From contig OY744531.1 of NCBI GenBank assembly GCA_963556195.1, forward strand, positions 48,979,200 to 49,043,199: DNA of 64,000 nucleotides, in the 5' to 3' direction. The stretch comes from Sepiola atlantica. Lineage: Eukaryota > Mollusca > Cephalopoda > Sepiida > Sepiolidae. A program made the translations under genes and the position numbers. The notes under the pieces are model-generated. The model made no database searches and was not told the DNA's origin. It was given only the letters and a program-made list of their open reading frames with translations. Shown here in pieces: positions 24,601 to 33,921 of the stretch (its first letter is position 1; every line of letters starts with the position of its first letter).

Positions 24601-25757
24601 CGAAATGACTCAGAAAACAGTGAAGATATTAATAATCTGAAACATGAAAGTTTTAACAAAATGGTTGAATTCAGTATGAAATGACTCAGAAAACAGTGAA
24701 GATATTAATAATCTGAAGCATGAAAGTTTTAACAAAATGGTTGAATTCAGTATGAAATGACTCAGAAAACAGTGAAGATATTAATAATCTGAAGCATGAA
24801 AGTTTTAACAAAATGGTTGAATTCAGTATGAAATGACTCAGAAAACAGTGAAGATATTAATAATCTGAAGCATGAAAGTTTTAACAAAACGGTTGAATTC
24901 AGTATGAAATGACTCAGAAAACAGTGAAGATATTAATAATCTGAAGCATGACAGTTTTAACGAAATGGTTGAATTCAGTACGAAATGACTCAGAAAACAG
25001 TGAAGATATTAATAATCTGAAGCATGAAAGTTTTAACAAAATGGTTGAATTCAGTATAAAATGACTCAGGTAACAGTGAAGATATTAATAATCTGAAGCA
25101 TGAAAGTTTTAACAAAATGGTTGAATTCAGTATGAAATGACTCAGAAAACAGTGAAGATATTAATAATCTGAAGCATGAAAGTTTTAACAAAATGGTTGA
25201 ATTCAGTACGAAATGACTCAGAAAACAGTGAAGATATTAATAATCTGAAGCATGAAAGTTTTAACAAAATGGTTGAATTCAGTACGAAATGACTCAGAAA
25301 ACAGTGAAGATATTAATAATCTGAAGCATGAAAGTTTTAACAAAATGGTTGAATTCAGTACGAAATGACTCAGAAAACAGTGAAGATATTAATAATCTGA
25401 AGCATGAAAGTTTTAACAAAATGGTTGAATTCAGTACGAAATGACTCAGAAAACAGTGAAGATATTAATAATCTGAAGCATGAAAGTTTTAACAAAATGG
25501 TTGAATTCAGTATGAAATGACTCAGAAAACAGTGAAGATATTAATAATCTGAAGCATGAAAGTTTTAACAAAATGGTTGAATTCAGTATGAAATGACTCA
25601 GAAAACAGTGAAGATATTAATAATCTGAAGCATGAAAGTTTTAACAAAATGGTTGAATTCAGTATGAAATGACTCAGGTAACAGTGAAGATATTAATAAT
25701 CTGACGCATAAAAAGTTTTAACAAAATGGTTGAATTCAGTATTAAATGACTCAGAAA
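15639..25757. repeat. 10.1 kb satellite array, 76-bp monomer, with nested higher-order repeats
   Basis: The monomer runs gaagatattaataatctg, aagcatgaaagttttaac, aaaatggttgaattcag, tatgaaatgactcag, aaaacagt: 76 bp, head to tail, about 133 copies, uninterrupted. Monomers carrying cataaaaag or catgaaaag are 77 bp. Variant classes recur: gacccag for gactcag, tacgaaatg or tattaaatg for tatgaaatg, ctgaaacatg for ctgaagcatg, and cataaaag for catgaaag. Rare variants mark higher-order copies: gaagcta at 16174 and 18840; ttttaaaaaaatgg at 16581, 19247 and 20540; ctcaggtaac at 17225, 19891 and 21184. Offsets are exactly 2666, 1293 and 3959 bp (35, 17 and 52 monomers). The unit is not a multiple of three and has stops in every frame, so nothing of 60 codons or more is open inside it. 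Nearly every monomer holds one GAATTC and most hold TGACTCAG. The first monomer is degenerate and the last breaks off mid-unit at tcagaaa. Confidence 0.98.
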
Positions 25758-26206
25758 GGGTAAATATGTCGTGAAAGAAAAAACAAAACAATGAAACAAA
25801 CATCGGGTTTGTTCTTAAATTTCCCAATCCACATCCAGATAATATTATAATTACTCAATATAGCGCATGCGCAGATCTGTATTTCTTTGTCTGATACGAG
25901 ACATTCACTTTTTAATAAGACGTCTAATTCTGTCGCTGTCTGTCGATGGCAAAACGTTCGTTTTACGTTGTTTAGAGTAACTATAAAAAGATGTACTTGA
26001 CAAGCATCGCTTGTCCAAACAGTTTCTTGTTTTTTAATTATTTTTCTGAAGTTATTTGCAGCAAGTGCGTAAAAAAGAACACAAGAAAAATGACAAGTAT
26101 GCTCCAATGTCAGATGCGATCGGTTCTTTGTTTGCAATAACACATTAATTTAATCACAAACGAGTGATAGGTAGATTGTTTAGTAGATAAATATGAGCTA
26201 TCTACT

Positions 26207-26207
<1 letters not shown>
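25758..26207 (-). other. Right flank of the satellite, unassigned 130-codon ORF
   Basis: A minus-strand ORF (26143 to 25751) begins MLLQTKNRSHLTLEHTC and ends inside the edge of the satellite. It has mixed composition with several Cys but no motif, splice context or homologue that I recognise. It is the longest unassigned ORF not made of a microsatellite. It could be a decayed element fragment or chance. Confidence 0.15.
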
Positions 26208-26273
<66 letters not shown>

Positions 26274-26274
26274 T
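26208..26274. repeat. (GATA)n microsatellite
   Basis: About 16 gata/taga units. Confidence 0.95.
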
Positions 26275-26275
26275 G

Positions 26276-26380
26276 CATAGGCGTCCGCGTAGGGAATCTT
26301 CAGCTTGACGATTCCCTACGTGGATGAAACGCGGACGCCTGTGTGTAGCTTAATAGCCATAAATATATTTCCATACCTTA
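26276..26380 (+). repeat. Family H terminal hairpin, copy 1
   Basis: Outer stem ggcgtccgcg (26280-26289) pairs with cgcggacgcc (26330-26339). Inner stem cgtagggaatc (26288-26298) pairs with gattccctacg (26310-26320). A one-sided bulge tggatgaaa lies between them. It is followed by tgtgtagcttaatagccat and a (TA)/(GA) array, the same tail as at 35311-35383 and 46574-46625. Confidence 0.7.
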
Positions 26381-26387
26381 TATATAT

Positions 26388-26420
<33 letters not shown>

Positions 26421-26473
26421 AAGAGAGAGGGAGGGAGAGGGAGGGAGAGGGAGAGAGAGCGGGAGGGGGAGAA
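26379..26473. repeat. (TA)/(GA)n purine-rich microsatellite
   Basis: ta start, then interrupted ga and gggaga units. Confidence 0.95.
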
Positions 26474-26667
26474 ATTATAAAAAATCCAATAGACCGGACT
26501 AAATTGGTCTTCCCAATCAGAAAAATATTCCTCAATGTATTAAAAGTATTAAACCAGTTTTAATTAAAAACCAATTCCCCAAAATACCTCGTAGATAGAA
26601 AAATCAAATTAACCATTAGAAACGTAGATAATAACAACCATCTCAACAATTCTGACTATATCATATA

Positions 26668-26965
26668 TTTGTCATGTATTTTTATGTAATTATTTTTATT
26701 GGTGATTGTAGCGTTCATTGTTATTTTGCTTACTATTATTTCGATTGTCTCACTTTCCTAAGTGATTAAGATGTAGAAAATTGCATTATTAGTCGCCATA
26801 GGGCGTATTTTTCGTTAATATATATTTTTACTTATTTTATACGTACATAAAAGTAATCCACAGCCGTCATCAGCATGGCTAACTTAAACAGAGCTCGAAC
26901 CTTCGATATTGATGTATGTAGTCCAGCGTTCTACCACTGTACCAAGACGCTCCGTCTAGAGATAT
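26668..26965 (-). mobile_element. tRNA-derived SINE with full tail
   Basis: On the minus strand the head has a pol III A-box-like TGGTACAGTGG (26944-26934) and, 33 nt later, a B box GGTTCGAGCTC (26901-26891), preceded by gagcgtct. This is the layout of a tRNA-derived SINE. The body continues through gctgatgacggctgtgg and ggattacttttatgtacg to a tail ending attacataaaaatacat at about 26668. The tail recurs without the head at 26985-27112, 27125-27250 and 28250-28475. The tRNA-like part lacks full cloverleaf pairing, so a functional tRNA gene is unlikely. Confidence 0.7.
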
Positions 26966-26984
26966 GTACGATTTTTATCACCTA

Positions 26985-27112
26985 AATATTTAATGTATTT
27001 TTATGTAATTATCTTTATTGGTGATTGTAGCGTTCATTGTTATTTTGCTTACTATTATTTCGATCGTCTCACTTTCCTAAGTGATTAAGATGCAGAAAAT
27101 TGAGAACTGTGA
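26985..27112 (-). repeat. SINE tail copy, same orientation as the full SINE
   Basis: taatgtatttttatgtaatt through ctaagtgattaagatgcag nearly repeats 26670-26790. Confidence 0.75.
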
Positions 27113-27124
27113 GCCAGAAACACA

Positions 27125-27250
27125 TGTCCATGGATTACTTTTATGTACGTATAAAATAAAGTATGATATATATTAACGAAAAATACGTCCTATGAAGTTA
27201 TTGGCGACTAATAATGCAATTTTCTGCATTTTAATCACTTAGAAGCATTG
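27125..27250 (+). repeat. SINE tail copy, inverted
   Basis: ggattacttttatgtacg, taacgaaaaatacgtcc, ctaataatgcaattttct and taatcacttag in plus orientation; with 26985-27112 it forms an inverted pair. Confidence 0.75.
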
Positions 27251-27745
27251 TATATAAAGACGAGACATCCTACAATCAAGAATATCAATGACGAATCTAG
27301 TCACACTATTTTGAAGTGCTTAGCTTAGTAATTGACTCCCACATATCCTTAGCCGACAAAAACAATACTGTTAACCTTTTTTAAATATTGTACATTTTGA
27401 TTAGTCACGCGCTTTGCACGTGATCACGTCCTACATAAGGCATCTCATCACCTATACGTACTTTTTTTTAAGCAATAAATTTCCGCACCGTTCGAACTCA
27501 GCAGACATGAGCAAGCCAAACCAATACCCTGCCTGAAGACGATTGGATGAACAATCGAAAGTAAAAACACCTACGGAGCCCACATATGACAATTCGACAG
27601 AAATACGCGATGGATTATCTGAAAGGTTAAGAAAATAAAAACGAATTAATTAAGCAAAAATATTCCGTGTTTTACAATAAAATTTTATATATAGATAGAA
27701 AGAGAAAAGCGGGATATATACGGGGTTGGTATGTAAGCATGCCTG
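27251..27745. other. No recognised gene
   Basis: Includes an E-box-like cacgtgatcacg at about 27417 and aataaa at about 27474. No supportable assignment. Confidence 0.3.
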
Positions 27746-27746
27746 T

Positions 27747-27823
<77 letters not shown>

Positions 27824-27824
27824 A
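27746..27824. repeat. (TAGA)n microsatellite
   Basis: About 19 taga units; the overlapping LSIYLSIY ORFs are translations of it. Confidence 0.95.
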
Positions 27825-28128
27825 ACAGGTGGGAATATATATATATGTTGCCGTATAGACAAAGATTCGCCAGTTTCTTGTAGCTTTGCAACTTTGAGAG
27901 TGTCAATAAAAATAATTATTCTTTGTCGGAAAACGCTTCCGGGGCAATTGGAAAACAATGGAACACTACAAGAGAAAGGAGGGGGAAAAATAGAGGGAAG
28001 AAACATGAGTGAGAACGAGAGAGAAGGAGAGGGGAGACTGAAAAGCAGAAAAAATGGAATATTTCCGGAGGGCAAAATAAAGACAGCATCCAACAGTAAA
28101 CTAAAAATGTCTATGTCTGCAGGTTACT

Positions 28129-28140
28129 CACACACACACA

Positions 28141-28207
<67 letters not shown>
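28129..28207. repeat. (CA)n-(TA)n microsatellite
   Basis: Short ca run, then about 30 ta units. Confidence 0.95.
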
Positions 28208-28209
<2 letters not shown>

Positions 28210-28249
28210 AAATATAAGACTAAATGTATACTATATATATATTGTTTTA

Positions 28250-28475
28250 TTATTATTATTTTATACGTACATAAAAGTACATAAAAGTATGTACGTATAA
28301 AATAAATATATATATATATATTAACGAAAAAATACGTCCTATAAAGTTAAGGGCGACTAATAATGCAATTTTCTGCATCTTAATCACTTAGGAAGTGAGA
28401 CAATCGAAATAATAGTGAGCAAAAAATAACAAACGCTGCAATCACCAATAAAAATAATTACATAAAAATACATTA
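28250..28475 (+). repeat. SINE tail copy ending in (TA)n
   Basis: Carries the tail order gtacgtataaaataaa, taacgaaaaaatacgtcc, ctaataatgcaattttct, gtgagacaatcgaaat, and attacataaaaatacatt, running directly into a ta array at 28473-28495. Confidence 0.8.
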
Positions 28476-29008
28476 TATATATATATATATATATTATGTA
28501 GATAAATGAAGGAAGAGAGATAAAGATGTGCGAATGTCAAATCTATTCCATCTTCTGTTGTTCAATGCAAGGTGTACTTGATAAAAACATGTTTACTTTT
28601 CTTTCCATAAGCCAGGATTTTCAAGGATTAAAATCTTATCATCAGAGAAATTAGATAGATAGATTAGTTGGCAGGGGAATAGCCAAAATTAATAATTTGA
28701 AAAATTAAAAAAAAACAATATAAAATAATAGAAAGTAAATGTGTGTGCGAAAAAAGGTTATCAAAATATAGAGTATGTCCAGTTAGAAAAATGTACGTTG
28801 ACAAAGTGTCCCGTGAAGAAAGATTTAAAAGTTGGAAAGAGTTCATCGTAGAGATTTCGTGGCGACTGCGTCAGAAATGATCGAAACTTTATAAATCTAG
28901 CAGAATGATGTTCAGTTCAAACGTAGATAAAAAGAGCTTATAATAATTAACAACCGAAGATGAAATAGATTTGTAATTCGCACAACTTTATCTCTTTTGT
29001 TTCATTTT

Positions 29009-29009
<1 letters not shown>

Positions 29010-29043
<34 letters not shown>

Positions 29044-29048
29044 CTCTA

Positions 29049-29121
<73 letters not shown>
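29010..29121. repeat. Compound (TATC)n-(CT)n-(TA)n microsatellite
   Basis: Three simple repeats in series. Confidence 0.95.
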
Positions 29122-29123
<2 letters not shown>

Positions 29124-29283
29124 GTGTGTGTATGTTTCTGTGTGTGTGTGCATAATAAGGCACATGTATTGAACATGTACTTACAAATTTGTAGGACACT
29201 CATATTGCTATTCTTGTCTGATATGATTTAATATTCAGGTGCATACAAACACAAACATTATATTTAGTCATTCACCGACATCT

Positions 29284-29375
29284 GTTTCGTCTATGACTAA
29301 ACAGTGTAGAGTCGAACTCAAACACCAATCACTGGCGTTTGCTTCTGTACTGACTGGGCTACCGAATCTATTGCG
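29284..29375 (-). mobile_element. Second tRNA-like SINE head with degenerate hammerhead core
   Basis: On the minus strand GTAGCCCAGTCAGT (29362-29349) resembles an A box and GAGTTCGACT (29319-29310) a B box, 29 nt apart. Immediately after comes CTGTTTA-GTC-ATA-GAC-GAAAC (29304-29284), a hammerhead-like order in which the first box has two changes from CTGATGA. It shows the same promoter-then-core order as 62383-62699. The 122-codon plus-strand ORF across this site is a shadow. Confidence 0.5.
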
Positions 29376-29504
29376 AGATGCAGAAGAAATTATATCGTAT
29401 TTAAATGAAATTATTCATTTCTTTACATTTTCCGTGACACTGATAACCGAGAGAAGTCAAATCTCCATACGGACATTTATTGCTTCTACTTGTGTTGCGC
29501 TCAC

Positions 29505-29511
29505 TATATAT

Positions 29512-29594
<83 letters not shown>
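29505..29594. repeat. (AC)n-(TA)n microsatellite
   Basis: Short ac run followed by about 33 ta units. Confidence 0.95.
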
Positions 29595-29595
<1 letters not shown>

Positions 29596-29599
29596 CTGA

Positions 29600-30018
29600 C
29601 ACACTGAATTTAAAATTTAACATAAATTAACACATTCAATAATAAGTTTGACCTCAAGCATCTATTTGAACCATTTTAAGTCCGATGTAGGAAGCTGGCT
29701 ACGTTCTTGAGGCATGGATCTATTATTCTCTGAGTAATTTTTAACATTCATTCATGCATAAAAATCCAGGATTATTAGTGACCTTAAAATACAATTTCTT
29801 GGAACAAGCAAGTTCTGTGAAACTAATAGAACATTATTTGATTTATTTGTTTGAACTGTTTAAATATTTTTGGTCCATTCGAATTTGATGCAACATTCTG
29901 CCTATAATTCAAAGCATGTTTAGGGTTTTTCTCCAGGACTTAAATCGAGACATTTTTCCCTTTTATGTTATATTTTTCAAAATTCTTCACGTTTGCCTTT
30001 TAAAGATATTCATGTATA
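29600..30018. other. No recognisable feature
   Basis: AT-rich left flank of the mariner-like element; TA at 30017-30018 is its presumed target dinucleotide. Confidence 0.4.
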
Positions 30019-31440
30019 CAGGGTGGCCCAAAAGTAGGTTTTCAGTTATCATTTAATATTTGAAGTTTTTTTAACTAGGTTATTCGAAAAACTTTAAATA
30101 GGTTAAATATTTATTTGAAATTCTACACTAGAGCAGCGGGAAATTCATTATACCTGTTAACATAAAAGCAAATAATTTAATCTCTCAGATGCTCAAAATG
30201 TCCTCCTTCAACATTACAAGATTCTTTAAATCTCTCCAGGACACTCTGACACACAGTGCGACACAAATTCCGATCTTCATCAATTTCTGTGAATGTGACA
30301 TGAATGTAATCTTTTAAATCATTTATTGTTTTTGGTTTCTTCTCATAAACCTTGTTCTTAACAACACCCCAAAAAAAAGAAATCCATTGGTGTCAGGTTA
30401 GGTGAACGTGGTGGCCAATCGATGCTGCCCCTTCTTCCGAACCAACGCTGTGGAAAAACTTGGTTAAGGTAGTCTCTTACTTTAGACACATAATGTGGTG
30501 GTGCTCTATCCTGCTGAAAGAAAAGTTCATCAAAGTCAGGTTTAGTTTTGAGTTGTGGTACTACTACTTCACGAAGCATGTCCAGGTAGTTCTCCCCATT
30601 TACAGGTCCATTCAAAAGAACGGGCCCAATAACACCTTCGCTTGATAATGCACCCCAAACTGTAATGCCAGGCTGGTTCAGTTCAGTCTCTATGGTCAAA
30701 TGAGGATTTTCATCGGCCCAGTACACACAGTTATGCCTGTTCACATGACCAGATAGTTTAAAGCAAGCCTCATCTAACCAAATAATCTTATCCAAAGAGT
30801 CAGGTTGTTCTCCAGTAAATTGATTACGCATCATTTCGCAGAACTGCAGTCGACGATCTGCGTCGTCCCTTAAAAGACCATGTACTAGTCTTGGTCGGTA
30901 AGGTTTTAATTTCAGTTTACGCATTAAGCGTTGCAACGATGTTCTTGGTATGGATAGTTCTGCGGAAGCACGTCGTGTGGACTTCCTTGGACTGTTCACA
31001 AATGTCATAGCCACTAACATTTCATTTTCTTCGGTCTCAGAAGTTTTTGGGCGTCCAGACTTCGGTGCATTACTCACTGAACCTGTTTCATCAAATTTAT
31101 TCCTTAGACGATAAATTGTTTGTCGTGAAGGTGGAGAAGTGTCAAAAGTTTCTTGCCATGCTGTACGTACCATCTCGGCATTTTCAGATTTCCAATATTG
31201 CTTTAATATTCATTCCCTTTTCTCTTGATTTAAATTGTTCGCCATTAACCCTGAAATAAAAAAATATCATCAAGTAAAAAGTTGGCTTTAGAGAAATAAA
31301 ATAAATTACAATCAGCAAGGAAATAGCTGTTTATGTAGGTTAGATCTATACTCTGAGGAGTATTTTATATTGCTTGTAATTAGCAAGTAACTTCAACAAT
31401 ATAAAAAATAGTTTAATAACTGTAAACCTACTTTTGGGTG
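30019..31440 (-). mobile_element. Tc1/mariner-superfamily element with terminal inverted repeats
   Basis: The left end cagggtggcccaaaagtagg and the inverted right end (ca, then cccaaaagtaggttt) match for about 25 bp, continuing into cagtta. The right repeat lacks six bases (gggtgg) present at the left. TA dinucleotides flank both ends (30017-30018 and 31441-31442), as expected for this superfamily. The element is 1422 bp and contains one transposase gene on the minus strand. A short ttatttcag-type acceptor precedes the ATG. Loss of the outer right terminus and the damaged gene make it immobile by itself. Its right edge lies directly against a Penelope GIY-YIG relic. Confidence 0.88.
30177..31245 (-). 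pseudogene. Broken DDE transposase (DD41D spacing)
   Basis: The intended start is ATG at 31245-31243. A TGA at 31212-31210 interrupts the frame after 11 codons, where Trp is expected. From 31173 a 271-residue frame is open. It has an N-terminal helix-turn-helix region (SRQTIYRLRNKF, then GSVSNAPKSGRPKT), a second HTH-like segment (SIPRTSLQRLMRKL), and the catalytic domain with IWLDEACF (D134), FFQQDRAPPHY (D222) and PPRSPNLTPMDFFF (D264). The last two Asp are 41 residues apart, so the signature is DD41D. At 30371-30378 an eight-base A run (T run in the gene) carries one extra base; the frame shifts and stops after LGCC. The true frame continues as a normal C-terminus to TAA at 30179-30177. 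Two small lesions in about 355 codons mean a fairly recent death. Confidence 0.9.
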
Positions 31441-31782
31441 TATATACCGAGAAGGAAGAAATTAACATCGGAATGACTCAAAGAACCTTTGAACAAAGAC
31501 TATACGCCCACAACACCTTCAGATACCCCAATAAAAACACATCAACACCCTAGCAACCACTATATATGAACTCAAGATGTCCAATACAACCTATAAAATG
31601 GAATGGAGGATCACCGAAAAACCAAAGACCTATAGCCCTACCTTCAGGATTTGCCCCTATCTACCACTGAAAAATTCAGAATTACACAAGCAATCAACAA
31701 CCCTTCCATATATTACATGAACCACAACACCAAAGTCTTCAAAAAATGTCCCTACAAAAGAACATTTTTGCTGACCCTTTAA
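31441..31782 (+). pseudogene. Penelope-like element GIY-YIG endonuclease relic
   Basis: Three plus-strand frames together give the C-terminal half of a GIY-YIG domain: INIGMTQRTFEQRLYAHNT, then after a shift near 31550 LATTIYELKMSN and TYKMEWRITEKPKTYSP, then after a second shift near 31655 TEKFRITQAINNP and a Cys/Lys-rich end to TAA at 31780-31782. The same order occurs at 49661-50166, and a more distant relative is at 54299-54829. In Penelope-like retroelements this nuclease follows the reverse transcriptase. Here the 5' part is missing, and the relic begins exactly at the edge of the mariner-like element. Confidence 0.75.
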
Positions 31783-32810
31783 AACCAATGAACTCCATAC
31801 CATAAAATAAAATCAACAAATTAAAAAACATATAAAATAGCCACCCTCTGAAAGACTTTTCCAAAATAAAAATTACTAACCCCCACAGAATTAAAGGAAT
31901 TATGAATGATTAAGACCTAACGCTCTCCGTCTCACATAGACCCTATAAAAGATTCATAAACCTTATTAGATAAAGTCAACAGAATTAACTAAATACATAA
32001 ACCCAACACGAATGCATACGATAATGATAGTTAAAACATTAGATATCCCTTAGATAAACCTCTTCACTAGCAAAGTATATACCCCGTCAACATCCAGCCA
32101 TTACATAACATTTAATCTACTCAAATACAACCTCCTATATATATATAAACATATTTTTTTAATATCTTATTTTTAAAATTTCTTAGGAAAATACTTACCT
32201 ATAAATAATAAAGAAACAAAAAATAATTTTTAAAAATAAATAATTTAATAAATCCCACCCAACGTCTAATCAATAAATTATGCCACTCAGTTATCCCTAA
32301 ATATAAACACACTTTTGAAGCGGTAAAACAGACAACACCCATCATAAATAAATTTTAATATGACTTAATTACGATTAAGACCAATATATTATATTTAACC
32401 CTAACCCAGTACTCACTTCAAAAAGGGTCATGTTAACAATACACCGTTTTTAAATGATAACTTTAGACGCTGTCCCACTTTGTTTTCGTTTTCTCGGGAC
32501 GACCTTTAAAATACGAAACTACAAATAAATAAATAAGTACATAAAACACCTAACAAAATTAAACCTTTAAAACACCAAACTATAAATAAAACAAATAATA
32601 AATCCAATACATCAAATTAAACACGATATCCTCTTCAAAAGGAAGCTTCAGCATTACAACATTTTAAACGACGAATCCCAACGCCTCCCTTTATTTTTTC
32701 ATGTTTCAAGACACCGAAAATGTTTTCCAGATAGACATTTCAGGAATGCACTTTTTTTTCATCGATATAGCGCTATTTATCATTGTAGTTTGATCTCATT
32801 CAGTACGCTT
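31783..32810. other. AT-rich, possibly 3' region of the Penelope relic; otherwise nothing
   Basis: A C- and A-rich stretch follows the relic to about 32110 (acccccacag and similar strings) and may be its 3' UTR. The rest contains no ORF or recognised repeat. Confidence 0.3.
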
Positions 32811-32920
32811 ACGAGTCCCCTGGGTAAAGACTTTTGAAAATGTAAAAAGTCTGCCCATCTGGATGAAACTGCGGTACGATTCTGAAATATGTAACATATA
32901 GTTTTTAAATAAATTATTTA
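32811..32920 (+). repeat. Dispersed repeat family G, copy 2
   Basis: Same block order as 12171-12280, ending taaataaatta, and running into (TA)n. Confidence 0.65.
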
Positions 32921-32934
32921 TATATATACATAGG

Positions 32935-33004
<70 letters not shown>
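32918..33004. repeat. (TA)n microsatellite
   Basis: ta units with a few c/g interruptions at the left. Confidence 0.95.
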
Positions 33005-33010
<6 letters not shown>

Positions 33011-33184
33011 CTTAAACAATAGTACAGTCTTACCTCAATCCCGTTTCGATGCTACATCTCTCCAACGACTGAATAAAAAGAAAAGACTGGATATTTTTAT
33101 GTAATTTTATAAATGCCCTACTTGGTATTAGGCACTTTTGTAAATATTGGTTTTGTGTTCATGTTTTTAATATAGTCTTGATCA

Positions 33185-33188
<4 letters not shown>

Positions 33189-33224
<36 letters not shown>
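33189..33224. repeat. (TA)n microsatellite at the 5' edge of a Penelope fragment
   Basis: About 18 perfect units; the Penelope 3' fragment begins right after. Confidence 0.95.
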
Positions 33225-33227
<3 letters not shown>

Positions 33228-33614
33228 ATTATAAACCCGACGTTCGCAAGGAATTTCAGCGTTGACCTATTTACCATCCTCAGTCATGCTCACTCATATC
33301 ACGTAAAAGTCTTGAAGACGATCTACGTTTGTTTAAAGCGGCCCTCCCTTTGTAAACAGAGTGAGTGTCCATTAGGATTAATCAGTAATCAGTTTCTAAG
33401 ACACATCCACAATTGTATATATACCATAAAGCTTTTTTTTATTTTTAATATATTAATATATACAGTTTTTCCCCTCCTACTTTAAAAAAAATCCCTCGAT
33501 ACAGCTCCTGTTGAGTTAGGACGAAACCGGTCGGCTTGCTTTCTTTTTTATGAATAATAAAATATTTCGTCCCTTCATAATTATAGTAGGAAAATGGTGT
33601 ACTTCCAAAAACGA

Positions 33615-33616
<2 letters not shown>
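33225..33616 (+). pseudogene. Penelope-like element 3' fragment
   Basis: Matches the C-terminal coding end and 3' UTR of the minus-strand copy at 44955-46290: ctcagtcatgctcactc, gacgatctacgtttg, ggccctccctttg, ccctcgatacagc and cgaaaccggtcggc occur in the same order. The 5' boundary is a (TA)n array and the 3' boundary another (33617). A hammerhead-like order, CTGTTGA (33508-33514), GAAAC (33523-33527), CCGGTC (33527-33532), lies in the UTR; its first box is imperfect. No intact reading frame remains. Confidence 0.75.

Positions 33617-33682
<66 letters not shown>
33617..33682. repeat. (TA)n microsatellite at the 3' edge of a Penelope fragment
   Basis: About 33 units immediately after gatgatat, the same junction as at 44954. 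Confidence 0.95.
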
Positions 33683-33684
<2 letters not shown>

Positions 33685-33743
33685 TACATAAAGTAAAATT
33701 AGTAAGAAAATAAAGTAAGAGGATAAGAGGGGAGAAGGAAAAA

Positions 33744-33921
33744 AGCAAATAATTGCTTAAATTTTTTAAACAGTATTCCATTAAAAATTACTCATATTAA
33801 CCATAAAATCGAAAAAAATTCTACATATAACACGAGATTTATGTTATATCTATAATGTTCTATAGTTAATATGAGTAATTATGAGAGAATACTGCTTAAA
33901 GAATTTAAGCAATTATTTGCT
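33744..33921. repeat. Inverted repeat, arms 57-58 bp
   Basis: agcaaataattgcttaaatt at 33744 pairs with its complement ending at 33921. Arms 33744-33801 and 33865-33921 match at about 85% by eye around a 63-bp AT-rich loop. It is MITE-like, but there is no clear target duplication. Confidence 0.75.

Noticed and set aside
15639..25757. CRISPR-like array of direct repeats
   Set aside because: The units are contiguous head-to-tail 76-bp monomers with no unique spacers, in an animal genome context; it is a satellite.
25751..26143. 130-codon minus-strand ORF as a gene
   Set aside because: It reads into the edge of the satellite and has no recognisable domain; kept only as an unassigned stretch.
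26885..26965. Functional tRNA gene on the minus strand
   Set aside because: A- and B-box-like strings are present, but full acceptor and anticodon stem pairing is not evident and the sequence continues into a repeated SINE tail.
28616..28646. Hammerhead ribozyme (CTGATGA ... GAAA on the minus strand)
   Set aside because: Both boxes occur, but stem II would have at most three pairs and no stem I or III is visible; probably chance in AT-rich sequence.
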